A stretch of 26,594 nt of DNA from Candidatus Staskawiczbacteria bacterium RIFCSPLOWO2_01_FULL_38_12b (GCA_001820255.1 MHPA01000005.1:1-26594), one strand, 5' to 3'. Positions 14,077 to 21,672 are shown, numbered from the stretch's first letter. The notes: generated from the sequence alone by a model not told the origin. Translations and numbers: made by a program.

Positions 14077-14738
14077 TGAAAAAAACTATAAGATATTCAA
14101 AAGAATGGAGGAAAAAAGTTAGTAAAAGTTGGTTTAAAAAAGGATTATCTCCGCACAATAAAGGAATTCCAATGTCTTTAAATTCAAAAAGAAAGTTAAG
14201 TAAATCACTTAAAGGTAAAAAAGCTTGGAATAAGGGAATAAAAATGACAGAAGAACAAAAGAATTACTTAAGCCAAAAATTTAAAGGGATACACCGCTCA
14301 ACTAAAACTGAATTTAAAAAAGGGCAATTTATTGGCAATAAGAATCCAGCTAAACGATCGGCGATTAGAAAGAAAATAAGTGATGCTAAAATAGGGCTAC
14401 CACACCTTAATCAGAGGGGGAAAAATCATGGGCTATGGAAAGGTGGAGTGACTCCAGAAAATGAAAAAATTAGAAAAAGTTTAGATTATATTATTTGGCG
14501 AAAAGTAGTCTTTAGTCGCGATAATTGGACTTGCCAAAAATGCAAAATAAGAGGCGGTAAAATACACTCTCATCACATACATAATTTCGCTGATTTTTCT
14601 AATTTAAGAACATCTATTAATAATGGAATCACCTTGTGTAAAAATTGTCACAAGGATTTTCATAAAGTTTTTGGTTTAAAAAATACCAAAAAAAGCAAAC
14701 TAAAGAAATTTTTAAGAAATAGACCTGTTGCGAAATAA
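14076..14738 (+). CDS. NUMOD3-HNH endonuclease (homing-endonuclease-like), between two palindromic elements
   Basis: 220 residues from the ATG at 14076. An upstream in-frame start at 13968 would translate element D and is rejected. Residues about 20-115 contain several NUMOD3-like units (SKSWFKKGLSPHNKGIPMS, KSLKGKKAWNKGIKMT, KISDAKIGLPHL), the modular DNA-binding repeats of phage and intron homing endonucleases. The HNH domain is at about 148-207: VFSRDNWTCQKCKIRGGKIH, SHHIHN, then LCKNCHKDFH, with both CxxC pairs and the catalytic His. It would nick or cut DNA. The last residues (NRPVAK) and the stop codon are encoded by the left end of element C2, and the start codon abuts element D. No intron or intein is visible around it. 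Confidence 0.85.
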   Translation: MKKTIRYSKEWRKKVSKSWFKKGLSPHNKGIPMSLNSKRKLSKSLKGKKAWNKGIKMTEEQKNYLSQKFKGIHRSTKTEFKKGQFIGNKNPAKRSAIRKKISDAKIGLPHLNQRGKNHGLWKGGVTPENEKIRKSLDYIIWRKVVFSRDNWTCQKCKIRGGKIHSHHIHNFADFSNLRTSINNGITLCKNCHKDFHKVFGLKNTKKSKLKKFLRNRPVAK

Positions 14739-14933
14739 GAATCGCAACGAAAATTTCAGATTTTTAGCCAAAAGTTTGATAGAATTTTAAGATTTAGCTT
14801 CGCTAAATTGAAAAATTATTGCAAATTTTTGGCAAAAATATGGAATTTGTCCCGATAAATTTAATTTTATTAAATTTATACGAGGATTCTCGATAAAATC
14901 GGAACAGTAGATTCTTATTTCGCAACAGGTCTA
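14720..14933 (-). repeat. Palindromic element C2, supplies the HNH gene stop codon
   Basis: Perfect 24-bp terminal inverted repeats (14720-14743 and 14910-14933), starting TAGACCTGTTGCGAAATAAG. The first 13 bp are identical to C1 and the next bases differ, changed together on both arms. The core on the minus strand reads TTTGCAATAAT (attattgc at 14815-14822) and ATTCTATC (14778-14785 complement), with tip TTTAGC/GCTAAA, so it lies in - orientation. It includes TAA at 14736-14738, the stop of the HNH gene. Confidence 0.85.
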
Positions 14934-14955
14934 ATACCCTTGCTTTAAAAAATAT

Positions 14956-15468
14956 ATGATTATTATTGGCATAGATCCAGGTGTGGCCCTGGTAGGATAT
15001 GGTATTATATCCACAAAAATACATAAAGACAAAAGGCAAGACCGAAATGAAAAACCTAAGGTTATTGATTTTGGGTGCATCATCACCCACCCCTCTTCTT
15101 CTGTGGGCGAGCGGCTGGAAATAATCCATAACGAGGTGCTAAAACTTATTAAAAAACACCAGCCTGATATAATGTCTGTGGAAGCTCTTTTTTTCTTTAA
15201 AAACTTAAAAACGGCTATGCCAGTAAGTCAGGCAAGGGGGGTTATTTTATTGGCCGCCGCCAAATATAAAGTTCCTCTATTAGAATTTACCCCACTGCAG
15301 GTGAAAATGACGGTGGCAGGTTATGGCAGGGCAGAGAAAAAACAAGTACAGGAAATGACAAAACAGCTCCTTGATTTAAGTAGTTTTGATATTAAAGAAA
15401 AAGACCGGAAAAAAGACGATGCCTCGGATGCCTTAGGCGTGGCGCTTTGCGCCTTTTTAAAAGTATAA
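14956..15468 (+). CDS. ruvC: Holliday junction resolvase RuvC
   Basis: 170 residues, normal length. MIIIGIDPGVALVGYGII carries the first catalytic Asp (Asp7). MSVEALFFFKNLKTAMPVSQ has the second acidic residue (Glu) and the conserved F...N...A...V.QARG block. TPLQVKMTVAGYGRAEKKQV is the DNA-binding helix, and KKDDASDALGVALCA provides the final Asp pair. An extra basic insert (KIHKDKRQDRNEKP) follows strand 1. It cuts junctions that RuvB has moved. The two genes are on the same strand but separated by four genes and two palindromic elements. The ATG at 14956 follows element C2 by 22 bp. Confidence 0.96.
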   Translation: MIIIGIDPGVALVGYGIISTKIHKDKRQDRNEKPKVIDFGCIITHPSSSVGERLEIIHNEVLKLIKKHQPDIMSVEALFFFKNLKTAMPVSQARGVILLAAAKYKVPLLEFTPLQVKMTVAGYGRAEKKQVQEMTKQLLDLSSFDIKEKDRKKDDASDALGVALCAFLKV

Positions 15469-15513
15469 CCACGCTAATATAGACATAAAAAGTACCATGT
15501 GGATAGTTTACTA

Positions 15514-15541
15514 TTGACAATAGTTTGTGAAAAAATATAAT
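15514..15541 (+). promoter_or_regulatory. Near-consensus sigma70-type promoter
   Basis: TTGACA at 15514-15519, a 16-bp spacer and TATAAT at 15536-15541: both hexamers are perfect. It is the best promoter match in the window. Downstream is the acidic mini-protein gene (ATG at 15682), giving a leader of about 130 nt made up mostly of the inverted repeat at 15570-15666. Confidence 0.75.
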
Positions 15542-15569
15542 AGGAAAAGTAAATAGAAAATTAAGTAGT

Positions 15570-15666
15570 GCGATGCCAATATGCAAATGCATACCAATAA
15601 CACTAATATGAAACGTGCGGACGGCTTCATTAGTATTATTAGTATGAATTAGTATATTAGAATCGC
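15570..15666. repeat. Imperfect long inverted repeat in the leader of the acidic gene
   Basis: The left half starts GCGATGCCAATATGCAAATG and the right half ends TTAGAATCGC. Aligned as reverse complements the arms agree at most of 40 positions and differ mainly by C/T changes. The central part (AATAACACTAATATGAA / TTCATTAGTATTATT) is the best paired. ATTAGTAT also repeats directly three times on the right arm. It would fold in the mRNA leader. Confidence 0.6.
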
Positions 15667-15681
15667 ATTTCATTTATAAAA

Positions 15682-15846
15682 ATGGAGGATGATTTTTTAA
15701 ACATCATAAACCAGGCCGATGATTCTGATGATGATGTTATTATTGACGATGATGATGAAGAAAAAGACGAAGACGAGGAAAAAAAACCAGATGAAGAAAC
15801 TGACGATGATGACGAGATAGGAATAGTAGTGGATGACGAAGAATAG
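15682..15846 (+). CDS. Highly acidic 54-residue mini-protein
   Basis: The sequence starts MEDDFLNIINQADDSDDDVI and ends EIGIVVDDEE, with about 55% Asp/Glu and essentially no basic residues except a KK/K cluster. The ATG at 15682 is followed by GGAGG inside the coding start (ATGGAGGAT) and has no upstream Shine-Dalgarno. It has its own strong promoter (15514-15541) and terminator (15864-15898), which argues that the frame is real despite its low complexity. The charge suggests disorder. Roles such as DNA mimic, histone-like chaperone or RNA polymerase delta-like factor are possible but unproven. It sits between ruvC and the penicillin-binding protein gene. Confidence 0.65.
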   Translation: MEDDFLNIINQADDSDDDVIIDDDDEEKDEDEEKKPDEETDDDDEIGIVVDDEE

Positions 15847-15863
15847 TATTCGTATTACCAATA

Positions 15864-15898
15864 AAAACAACCCGATGTTAAAACTGGGTTGTTTTTTT
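15864..15898 (+). terminator. Intrinsic terminator of the acidic mini-gene
   Basis: AAAACAACCC (15864-15873) pairs with GGGTTGTTTT around the loop GATGTTAAAACT and is followed by a run of seven T. It separates the mini-gene from the penicillin-binding protein gene. Confidence 0.85.
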
Positions 15899-15929
15899 AT
15901 GAAAATTATGTAAAATGAGTGCTTTAACG

Positions 15930-15935
15930 TATAAT
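15930..15935 (+). promoter_or_regulatory. -10 element, probable promoter of the PBP gene
   Basis: A perfect TATAAT lies 21 bp before the ATG at 15956, right after a terminator, so a promoter is expected here. The -35 (TATGTA at 17 bp spacing) is poor. The resulting leader would be very short. Confidence 0.4.
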
Positions 15936-15955
15936 AGATAACGTATCAATGTTTA

Positions 15956-18115
15956 ATGTTTAAAAAATACCTCAGTCATATTAAAAGTTTTAAGAATAAA
16001 CCGTGGGTCAAAATAGCAACCCGCCTTGGTAAGTATGCAATCTTTTTATTGCTGGGTTTTTGCATTTTTTCCATATCGTTATTTTTTTACTATACCTATG
16101 ACCTGCCGAGGCCGGAAAAATTTACTGAAAGCCCTTTTATACAGTCAACTAAAATTTATGACCGGACCGGCAAAGTGTTGTTATATGATATTTATGGAGA
16201 GGAAAAAAGAGAAATTGTGCCTTTTGATAAAATTTCAGATAATTTAAAACACTCCATATTAGCATCGGAAGATGCCAGATTCTACCAGCACAGCGGCATA
16301 GACTTTGAATCAATTGTAAGGTCAATATTAATTGATTTAAAATTGCAATCACCAAGCCAAGGCGCCTCAACCATCACCCAGCAACTTATACGGTCGGTAT
16401 ACTTGACCAACCAGAAAACATTGGCAAGAAAGGTAAGGGAAATCGTATTAAGCATAGAATTGGAAAAAAGATACCCTAAAGATCAAATTTTTGACTGGTA
16501 TTTAAACCAAATTCCCTTCGGTCAAAATGCCTACGGAATTGAAGCGGCCGCACAAACATATTTTGACACGTCGGCATCTGATTTGACGCTGGCGCAATCG
16601 GCGGTTTTAACGGCCTTAATTAAGGCTCCCAGCTACTATTCACCCTACGGGCCCAATAAAAAACTGCTATTACAAAAGAAAGACTATGTATTAGAGCGCA
16701 TGAAGGAAACCAACTACATAACTGACGAGCAGATGGTGGAAGCAAAACAGGAAAAATTAATATTTTCAGAAGATGTAACATCAATAAAGGCGCCTCACTT
16801 TGTAATGTATGTTAAGCAATATTTGGAAAATAAATATGGAGAGGAATTTTTAAAAGAAAAAGGATTAAAAGTGTACACCACACTAGACTGGGATCTGCAA
16901 GACTACGCCCAACAAGTAGTTAAAAGCGCAGACAAAACAAATGTCCAATTTGATGCCAATAATACGGCAATGGTGGTTATTGACCCGGACACAGGACAAA
17001 TACTGTCGCTTATAGGATCAAAGGATTATTTTGGAAAATCTTATCCTGCGGGGTGCGATGAAAAACCAAATGGGAGTTGTTTATTTGACCCTAAATTTGA
17101 TGTCGCCATTATGGGGAAACGCCAACCAGGATCCTCGTTTAAGCCCTTTGTGTATGCATCTGCTTTTAAAAAGGGGTACACTCCCAATACCAAGGTGTGG
17201 GATGTTAAAACAGAATTTAATAAAAATTGCAATCCTGATGGCAACCAAGAAAAAGATCGATATGGATTAAATTGCTACCACCCTGTTGATTATGACGGCA
17301 GTTACCGTGGGATTGTATCACTGCGATCTGCCTTAGCTCAATCATTAAACATACCATCGGTAGAGCTCCTATATTTGACTGGGATGCAAGAAAGCCTGCA
17401 AACCGCAAAAGATATGGGGATCACCACACTTAATGAACCTGAGCGCTATGGATTATCCTTGGTGTTGGGTGGAGGGGAAGTAACCTTGCTAGAAATAACA
17501 TCTGCTTATGGAATTTTTGCAACCGAAGGACTTAAAACGCCTCCCGTGAGTATTTTAAAAATAGAAGACAGTAAGGGAAACATTATTGAACAAAACCATA
17601 AACAGCCTACTAAAGTATTAGATACCCAAGTAGCAAGACAGATTAACGACATCTTGTCAGATAATGATGCGCGAGCTCCAATATTTGGATCAAATAACGC
17701 TTTGTATTTTAATAGTTTCCAGGTGGCGGCTAAAACAGGTACCACGCAATATTATAACGATGCGTGGACCATAGGATATACCCCATTTGCAACTGTGGGT
17801 GTTTGGGTTGGCAATAACGACGATTCTTCCACAAATAAAAAAACAGGCATAGGTCTTGCGGCGCCGATTTGGAGAAAAATTATGGAAAAACTGCTCACTT
17901 CGCACCCAGTAGAAAATTTTACCAAACCCAATGTTGTCCAAAATATAAATCCCGTCTTACTGGGAGAATTCCCCCAAACAGACCCACCCCATAGCATTCT
18001 GCATTATATTGATAAAAGCAATCCCCTGGGACCGCCGCCGCAAAACCCCAGCAATGATCCTTTATACTTTTTTTGGGAAGAGGGGGTTAAAAATTATTTA
18101 AGCGGCCAATACTAA
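15956..18115 (+). CDS. Class A penicillin-binding protein (transglycosylase/transpeptidase)
   Basis: 719 residues. There is a cytoplasmic basic N-terminus and one membrane anchor (about 25-46). The GT51 glycosyltransferase is at about 85-255: ILASEDARFYQHSGIDFES holds the catalytic Glu, then SQGASTITQQLIRSVYL and KVREIVLSIELEKRYPK. The penicillin-binding transpeptidase follows, with SxxK in PGSSFKPFVYAS (Ser about 393), SxN in ALAQSLNIPSVELLY, and KTG in AAKTGTTQYYNDAWTIG (about 593). It polymerises and cross-links peptidoglycan outside the membrane, so the cell makes a wall. It is monocistronic, with its own -10 and a strong bidirectional terminator. An 18-bp tandem duplication spans its stop codon. 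Confidence 0.96.
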   Translation: MFKKYLSHIKSFKNKPWVKIATRLGKYAIFLLLGFCIFSISLFFYYTYDLPRPEKFTESPFIQSTKIYDRTGKVLLYDIYGEEKREIVPFDKISDNLKHSILASEDARFYQHSGIDFESIVRSILIDLKLQSPSQGASTITQQLIRSVYLTNQKTLARKVREIVLSIELEKRYPKDQIFDWYLNQIPFGQNAYGIEAAAQTYFDTSASDLTLAQSAVLTALIKAPSYYSPYGPNKKLLLQKKDYVLERMKETNYITDEQMVEAKQEKLIFSEDVTSIKAPHFVMYVKQYLENKYGEEFLKEKGLKVYTTLDWDLQDYAQQVVKSADKTNVQFDANNTAMVVIDPDTGQILSLIGSKDYFGKSYPAGCDEKPNGSCLFDPKFDVAIMGKRQPGSSFKPFVYASAFKKGYTPNTKVWDVKTEFNKNCNPDGNQEKDRYGLNCYHPVDYDGSYRGIVSLRSALAQSLNIPSVELLYLTGMQESLQTAKDMGITTLNEPERYGLSLVLGGGEVTLLEITSAYGIFATEGLKTPPVSILKIEDSKGNIIEQNHKQPTKVLDTQVARQINDILSDNDARAPIFGSNNALYFNSFQVAAKTGTTQYYNDAWTIGYTPFATVGVWVGNNDDSSTNKKTGIGLAAPIWRKIMEKLLTSHPVENFTKPNVVQNINPVLLGEFPQTDPPHSILHYIDKSNPLGPPPQNPSNDPLYFFWEEGVKNYLSGQY

Positions 18116-18139
18116 ACCCAAGGCCAATACTAAACCCAA
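18104..18139. repeat. 18-bp tandem duplication across the PBP stop codon
   Basis: GGCCAATACTAAACCCAA occurs at 18104-18121 and again at 18122-18139 with no gap. The first copy contains the TAA stop of the penicillin-binding protein. The second forms the left edge of the terminator stem. Confidence 0.85.
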
Positions 18140-18183
18140 TAAAAAACCCGCCCTTTAAACTGGGTGGGTTTTTTATTGGGTTT
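18132..18183. terminator. Bidirectional terminator between the PBP gene and dnaN
   Basis: AAACCCAATAAAAAACCC with GCCC pairs with GGGTGGGTTTTTTATTGGGTTT around a short loop. The A and T tracts on either side let it end both the plus-strand PBP transcript and the minus-strand dnaN transcript. Confidence 0.85.
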
Positions 18184-18197
18184 ACCTTGAATTAGGA

Positions 18198-19322
18198 TTA
18201 CATAGATTTAATAGGCATCACCACATATAAATAACTAGAATCACCCACTGGCCTTAAAATACATGGCCCCTCCTCTTTACTTATATCAAAAACTATCTCG
18301 GAACTTTTAATATGTAAAAGCCCATCCATTAAAAATTTATAATTAAAGGAAACTCCTATTGAATCTCCCTCCACTTTTGCGGCAAAACGTGATGTATTTT
18401 CACCAACGTCGTGGCTTGCAGAAAAAATTTCCAATTCCTGTTTTTCTTTACTAATTGAAACTTTTACTTCATTGACTTTACCTGAAAATAGAGAGGCGGT
18501 TTTAATCTGATTTAAAAACTCATCTCTTTTTAAAACAACGCTTGTTTTAAATGTGTGGGGGATAATATCTTGATAATTAGGATACTCCCCCTCAATTAAT
18601 CGGGAAGTGATTTGAATTTGCGGATGCGCCACCTCTTTCATAGGCAATTCAAATAGTATCTGATTTGAAGAAAAAAATATCTTAACCGCACCCTCTTTAT
18701 CTTCTAATATATTCATAATTTCCCTGGCTGATTTTTGAGGCAAAATAAAAGCATGCTCTTTTTTAACCGGCTCTTCTAAGTGAATGCTTTTTTCACCAAG
18801 CCTAAAACTATCAGTAGCCACAATCTTCATTTGATCTTTTAAAAAAGAAAAATAAATACCGGAAATTTCCGGCCTATTTTGGCTTTGTGAAGCAATATCA
18901 ACAACCTGAAAAAGACCCTGATAGAGTTTTTTATTATCAATTTCTAAATATTCCCTATCTTTAAATTCTGGGATAATAGGAAACTCCTCAGGGTTATATC
19001 CTTGAATTTGCGTTTTAAAACTTCCACATTCAATGTATAAATTTTGCTCCCTAGCTTCCATAATAATTTTTTCGTTTGGTAAAGAAGAAATAAACATTGA
19101 AAGAAATTTTGCAGGAACAATCACTTTCCCTTTCTTTATAATTTTAACTAAAATCCACACCTTAGTTGCCAATTCTAAATCAGTAGAGGTAAGGCTTAAA
19201 AAATTATCATCCGTAGTTATTAGCACATTATTTAAAATCGGCAATGACAAATTTTTACCAACAATTCTTTCTATATGATTAAGATTTTTTTTTAAATTTT
19301 CTTTTAGTACTTCTATTTTCAT
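18198..19322 (-). CDS. dnaN: DNA polymerase III beta subunit (sliding clamp)
   Basis: 374 residues, close to the usual 366-380, made of three clamp domains. MKIEVLKENLKKNLNHIERI opens domain 1, followed by LPILNNVLITTDDNFLSLTS. Domain 2 contains QNRPEISGIYFSFLKDQMKI with VATDSFRLGEK. The end, DGLLHIKSSEIVFDISKEEG with CILRPVGDSSYLYVVMPI(K), matches the conserved PvxixxxxxxxylyvlMPmrl tail. The dimer encircles DNA and tethers the polymerase. HolA (2378) would help load it. It is downstream of dnaA on the same strand, the classical order, with an AT-rich 271-bp spacer. Confidence 0.97.
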   Translation of the reverse strand: MKIEVLKENLKKNLNHIERIVGKNLSLPILNNVLITTDDNFLSLTSTDLELATKVWILVKIIKKGKVIVPAKFLSMFISSLPNEKIIMEAREQNLYIECGSFKTQIQGYNPEEFPIIPEFKDREYLEIDNKKLYQGLFQVVDIASQSQNRPEISGIYFSFLKDQMKIVATDSFRLGEKSIHLEEPVKKEHAFILPQKSAREIMNILEDKEGAVKIFFSSNQILFELPMKEVAHPQIQITSRLIEGEYPNYQDIIPHTFKTSVVLKRDEFLNQIKTASLFSGKVNEVKVSISKEKQELEIFSASHDVGENTSRFAAKVEGDSIGVSFNYKFLMDGLLHIKSSEIVFDISKEEGPCILRPVGDSSYLYVVMPIKSM

Positions 19323-19593
19323 GCGTAGTAATTTTCTAATTTTTTATTTAATTATTTATTGTTATAGTGGTGGGTGTTTTTAATTGTTTTTAATATATTT
19401 TTAATATTAAATTATATGTAAATTTTTAACGTATAATATGTTAGTAAGATAGTGGAAATAACTGGGTAGTAAAAAGTATAAATTATATACAGGTATATTA
19501 TATTATATTATATCCAAGTTATTGGGTATCTTTTGCACAGTTAATCCATGGTTGTATGGTATGAGTTTTGCCTAATATTTACTTTTATAATTT
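19323..19593. other. AT-rich dnaA-dnaN spacer without a gene
   Basis: No ORF. It is strongly AT-rich, with TATATTATATTATATTATAT at about 19494-19514, TATAAT-like boxes on both strands, and two similar GTTATTGGGTA / ATAACTGGGTA motifs (about 19516 and 19456). No perfect DnaA box was found, only near matches such as TAGTGGAAATAA (about 19451). It could contain the dnaN promoter or a second DNA-unwinding element. Confidence 0.5.
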
Positions 19594-20961
19594 TTATCCA
19601 CTATACACTCGTTGTTTAATAATATTTAATTCTTCGGTTAACTTATTATTTATTTCACTTTCTTGGAGTATCTTTTTGTACGCATAAATTACCGTAGTAT
19701 GGTCTTTGCCCCCAAATTTTCGTGCAATGGCTGGGAAGGAATATTTCAATTCCTCTCTTAGTAAAAACATAGCTATTTGGCGAGGTCTTACGATTTCTTT
19801 GCGTCTTGTGGGGTTAAAAAGGCTTTTTTCGTCTAAATTATAAAACTTAGAAACAATTTCAACTATTTTTTTATAGCTTGCCACATTAAAAGGGGAAAAA
19901 ACAAAGTTTTTTAATAATCGTTTAGTAGTTTCTAAGTTAGGAATTGTGTTATTGGTTTTATAGTAAATTAATAAGCTGTTTAACGCACCCTCTAATTCTC
20001 TGATATTTTTTTTCACATTTGATGCAATATATTCAAGCACATCTTCTGGTAGTTTTAAGTTTTTTTCCTGCAGCTTTGTTTTAAGTATAGCAAGGCGTGT
20101 TTCGTAGTCTGGCAAGCTAATATCGGTGATCATTCCGCCCTCAAACCTTGATCGCAAACGTTCTTCCAGTTCTGGTATGGCGTTAGGTGGCCTATCGCTT
20201 GAAAGAATGATTTGTTTATTCTTTTCATATAAAGAATTGAAAGTATGAAAAAATTCTTCCTGGGTTTTATCTTTTCCCGCCAAAAATTGTATATCATCAA
20301 TAATTAATACATCAATTGAGGATAAGCTTGCCTTAAAAACATCAATATTATGGTTTCTTATCCCTGAAACAATATTGGAAACAAACTTTTCAGATGATAT
20401 ATATTTTACCCGCTTTTTTTTAGGATTATCATTTATCTTATTGCCAATAGCTTGTATTAAATGCGTTTTTCCCAAACCCACCCCTCCATAAATAAATAAT
20501 GGATTATAGGTATTTCCAATATTTTCCGATACCGACAAGCTTGCCGCGTAAGCTAGTTCATTAAATGATCCCACAACAAAGCTTTCAAAGGTGTATTTGG
20601 GGTTAAGATTGGTTTCTTTATTAACTTTAAACTCCTCAAATTTTAACTGTCCCACTTCTATTTTCTCACTTTCTTGAGTTTCTTTTACTTCTTTTTCTGT
20701 AAATTTCTTTAAGGCTTGCGGCTTAATAATAAACTCCAACTCTTTAATAGAGCTATTGAGTTCATGGATCGTTTTAAGGATGAGTTTGTAGTATTTATTT
20801 TTTAGCCATTCCTTAGAAAATGCGTTAGGAACCGAAATGGTTATTTTTTCATCTTCCTTTGAAATTATTTCAGTGTTTTGAAACCATGTTGCAAAATTTG
20901 CCTTAGAAATATGAAATTGCATTTGTGCCAACACTGATTGCCATAATTCGTTATTGTCCAT
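19594..20961 (-). CDS. dnaA: Chromosomal replication initiator DnaA
   Basis: 455 residues, normal length. Domain I is at about 1-80 (LWQSVLAQMQFHISKANFAT), with a short charged domain II (about 85-115). The AAA+ domain III begins NPKYTFESFVVGSFNELAYA, with Walker A GGVGLGKTH, Walker B VLIIDDIQFLAGK, and RLRSRFEGGMITDI with the arginine finger. Domain IV ends with the DnaA-box-binding signature FGGKDHTTVIYAYKKI. DnaA melts the origin and recruits helicase. The candidate oriC lies directly upstream (21190-21425) with a perfect DnaA box. It is on the minus strand with dnaN downstream and rpmH divergent across the origin. Confidence 0.98.
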   Translation of the reverse strand: MDNNELWQSVLAQMQFHISKANFATWFQNTEIISKEDEKITISVPNAFSKEWLKNKYYKLILKTIHELNSSIKELEFIIKPQALKKFTEKEVKETQESEKIEVGQLKFEEFKVNKETNLNPKYTFESFVVGSFNELAYAASLSVSENIGNTYNPLFIYGGVGLGKTHLIQAIGNKINDNPKKKRVKYISSEKFVSNIVSGIRNHNIDVFKASLSSIDVLIIDDIQFLAGKDKTQEEFFHTFNSLYEKNKQIILSSDRPPNAIPELEERLRSRFEGGMITDISLPDYETRLAILKTKLQEKNLKLPEDVLEYIASNVKKNIRELEGALNSLLIYYKTNNTIPNLETTKRLLKNFVFSPFNVASYKKIVEIVSKFYNLDEKSLFNPTRRKEIVRPRQIAMFLLREELKYSFPAIARKFGGKDHTTVIYAYKKILQESEINNKLTEELNIIKQRVYSG

Positions 20962-21002
20962 AATTATAAATTACACGATCTTTAATAATTTAAAATAAAG
21001 TT

Positions 21003-21186
21003 TATAGATAAAACATTCCAGAATCGAACTTAAGACCTTGAAAATTTAGTGATATTGGTTATCTTGGACACAAAAAGTTTCTGAGGCGTATCGGTAGATA
21101 CAGCTCGTAAACTTTTTGTTGAAAGGCAACCAAGAGCGTTAAATTAGCAGGTTCCTGGAGTCCGATTCTGGAATGTTTTATCTATA
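21003..21186. repeat. Palindromic element F beside the origin
   Basis: 24-bp perfect terminal inverted repeats (21003-21026, starting TATAGATAAAACATTCCAGA, and 21163-21186). Inside, ACAAAAAGTTT pairs with AAACTTTTTGT (about 21070 and 21110), TCTTGG with CCAAGA, and GTATC-GGTA-GATAC forms the tip. It does not contain the GCTATAAT/ATTCTATC core of families A, C and D. Its ends contain TTCGATTC-like stretches resembling a tRNA T-loop, but no tRNA fold is possible. It may be a mobile palindrome or a structured RNA. Confidence 0.7.
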
Positions 21187-21189
21187 TAT

Positions 21190-21425
21190 CCCATTTTTTC
21201 TATTTATCAAGCGTTTGTCAAATTGAAAGAAAACGAAGCTACCTGTTATTAACCTGTGGATAACTTGTGGTAGATGTTTTATTGTAGACGCACAATAAAA
21301 TTTTTACAAAACGATAAGTCAAAACTTTAAAACTCACCCATTTGACCAAAGGGCATTTTTATATTATACTAGCCATATTATATTAATTAAAAAAAATATA
21401 CAAATATATGAAAATAACTGCGGTT
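21190..21425. other. Candidate replication origin (oriC)
   Basis: It lies between divergent dnaA and rpmH. TGTGGATAA at 21255-21263 is a perfect consensus DnaA box, flanked by degenerate ones (CTGTTATTAA at 21243, CTTGTGGTAG at 21263). An AT-rich stretch follows at about 21355-21418 (TATTATACTAGCCATATTAT, then ATTAATTAAAAAAAATATAC) suitable as an unwinding element. Gene order and sequence both support this, but one perfect box is a small number. Confidence 0.6.
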
Positions 21426-21429
21426 ATTC

Positions 21430-21616
21430 TTATATACTTTGAATTACGAAACTCCATATGAAGAAGAATTTTCGGGCTCTTTGCGGATAATTTTAGCGGT
21501 ATGTGCGTAAAAATGTGTTAAACGTATGCGTGGCTACGTTTAAACATTTTTCCACCCATACCGCCAAAATTCTATCGCAAATAGTCTCGAGGAGTTTCGT
21601 AATTCAAAGTATATAA
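21430..21616 (+). repeat. Palindromic element A5
   Basis: 26-bp perfect terminal inverted repeats (21430-21455 and 21591-21616) containing TACTTTGAATTACGAAACTC, identical to the A1 end. The interior has TTTTCGGGCTCTTTGCG, the stem GGATAATTTTAGCGGTATG / CATACCGCCAAAATTCTATC (ATTCTATC at 21569-21576) and a second stem, TAAACGT/ACGTTTA. The orientation is +, pointing at rpmH, which starts 73 bp downstream. Confidence 0.85.
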
Positions 21617-21630
21617 TTAATCATGTGTGG

Positions 21631-21672
21631 GGAATAAGAAGTTGCTCGTTTGTGCTAGTACCTTCTTACTCC
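21631..21672 (+). promoter_or_regulatory. Hairpin in the rpmH leader
   Basis: GGAATAAGAAG (21631-21641) can pair with CTTCTTACTCC (21662-21672) across a 20-nt loop. It ends 16 bp before the rpmH start and could modulate its translation, since no Shine-Dalgarno is present. Confidence 0.4.

Noticed and set aside
14076..14738. HNH gene as part of a group I intron or intein
   Set aside because: It sits between complete yebC and ruvC genes, with no split host gene and no recognisable intron core.
21003..21186. Possible tRNA or tmRNA, because of TTCGATTC next to a 7-bp acceptor-like pairing
   Set aside because: The T-stem cannot pair, no D or anticodon arm fits, there is no tmRNA tag-like frame, and the 24-bp perfect ends fit a palindromic element better.
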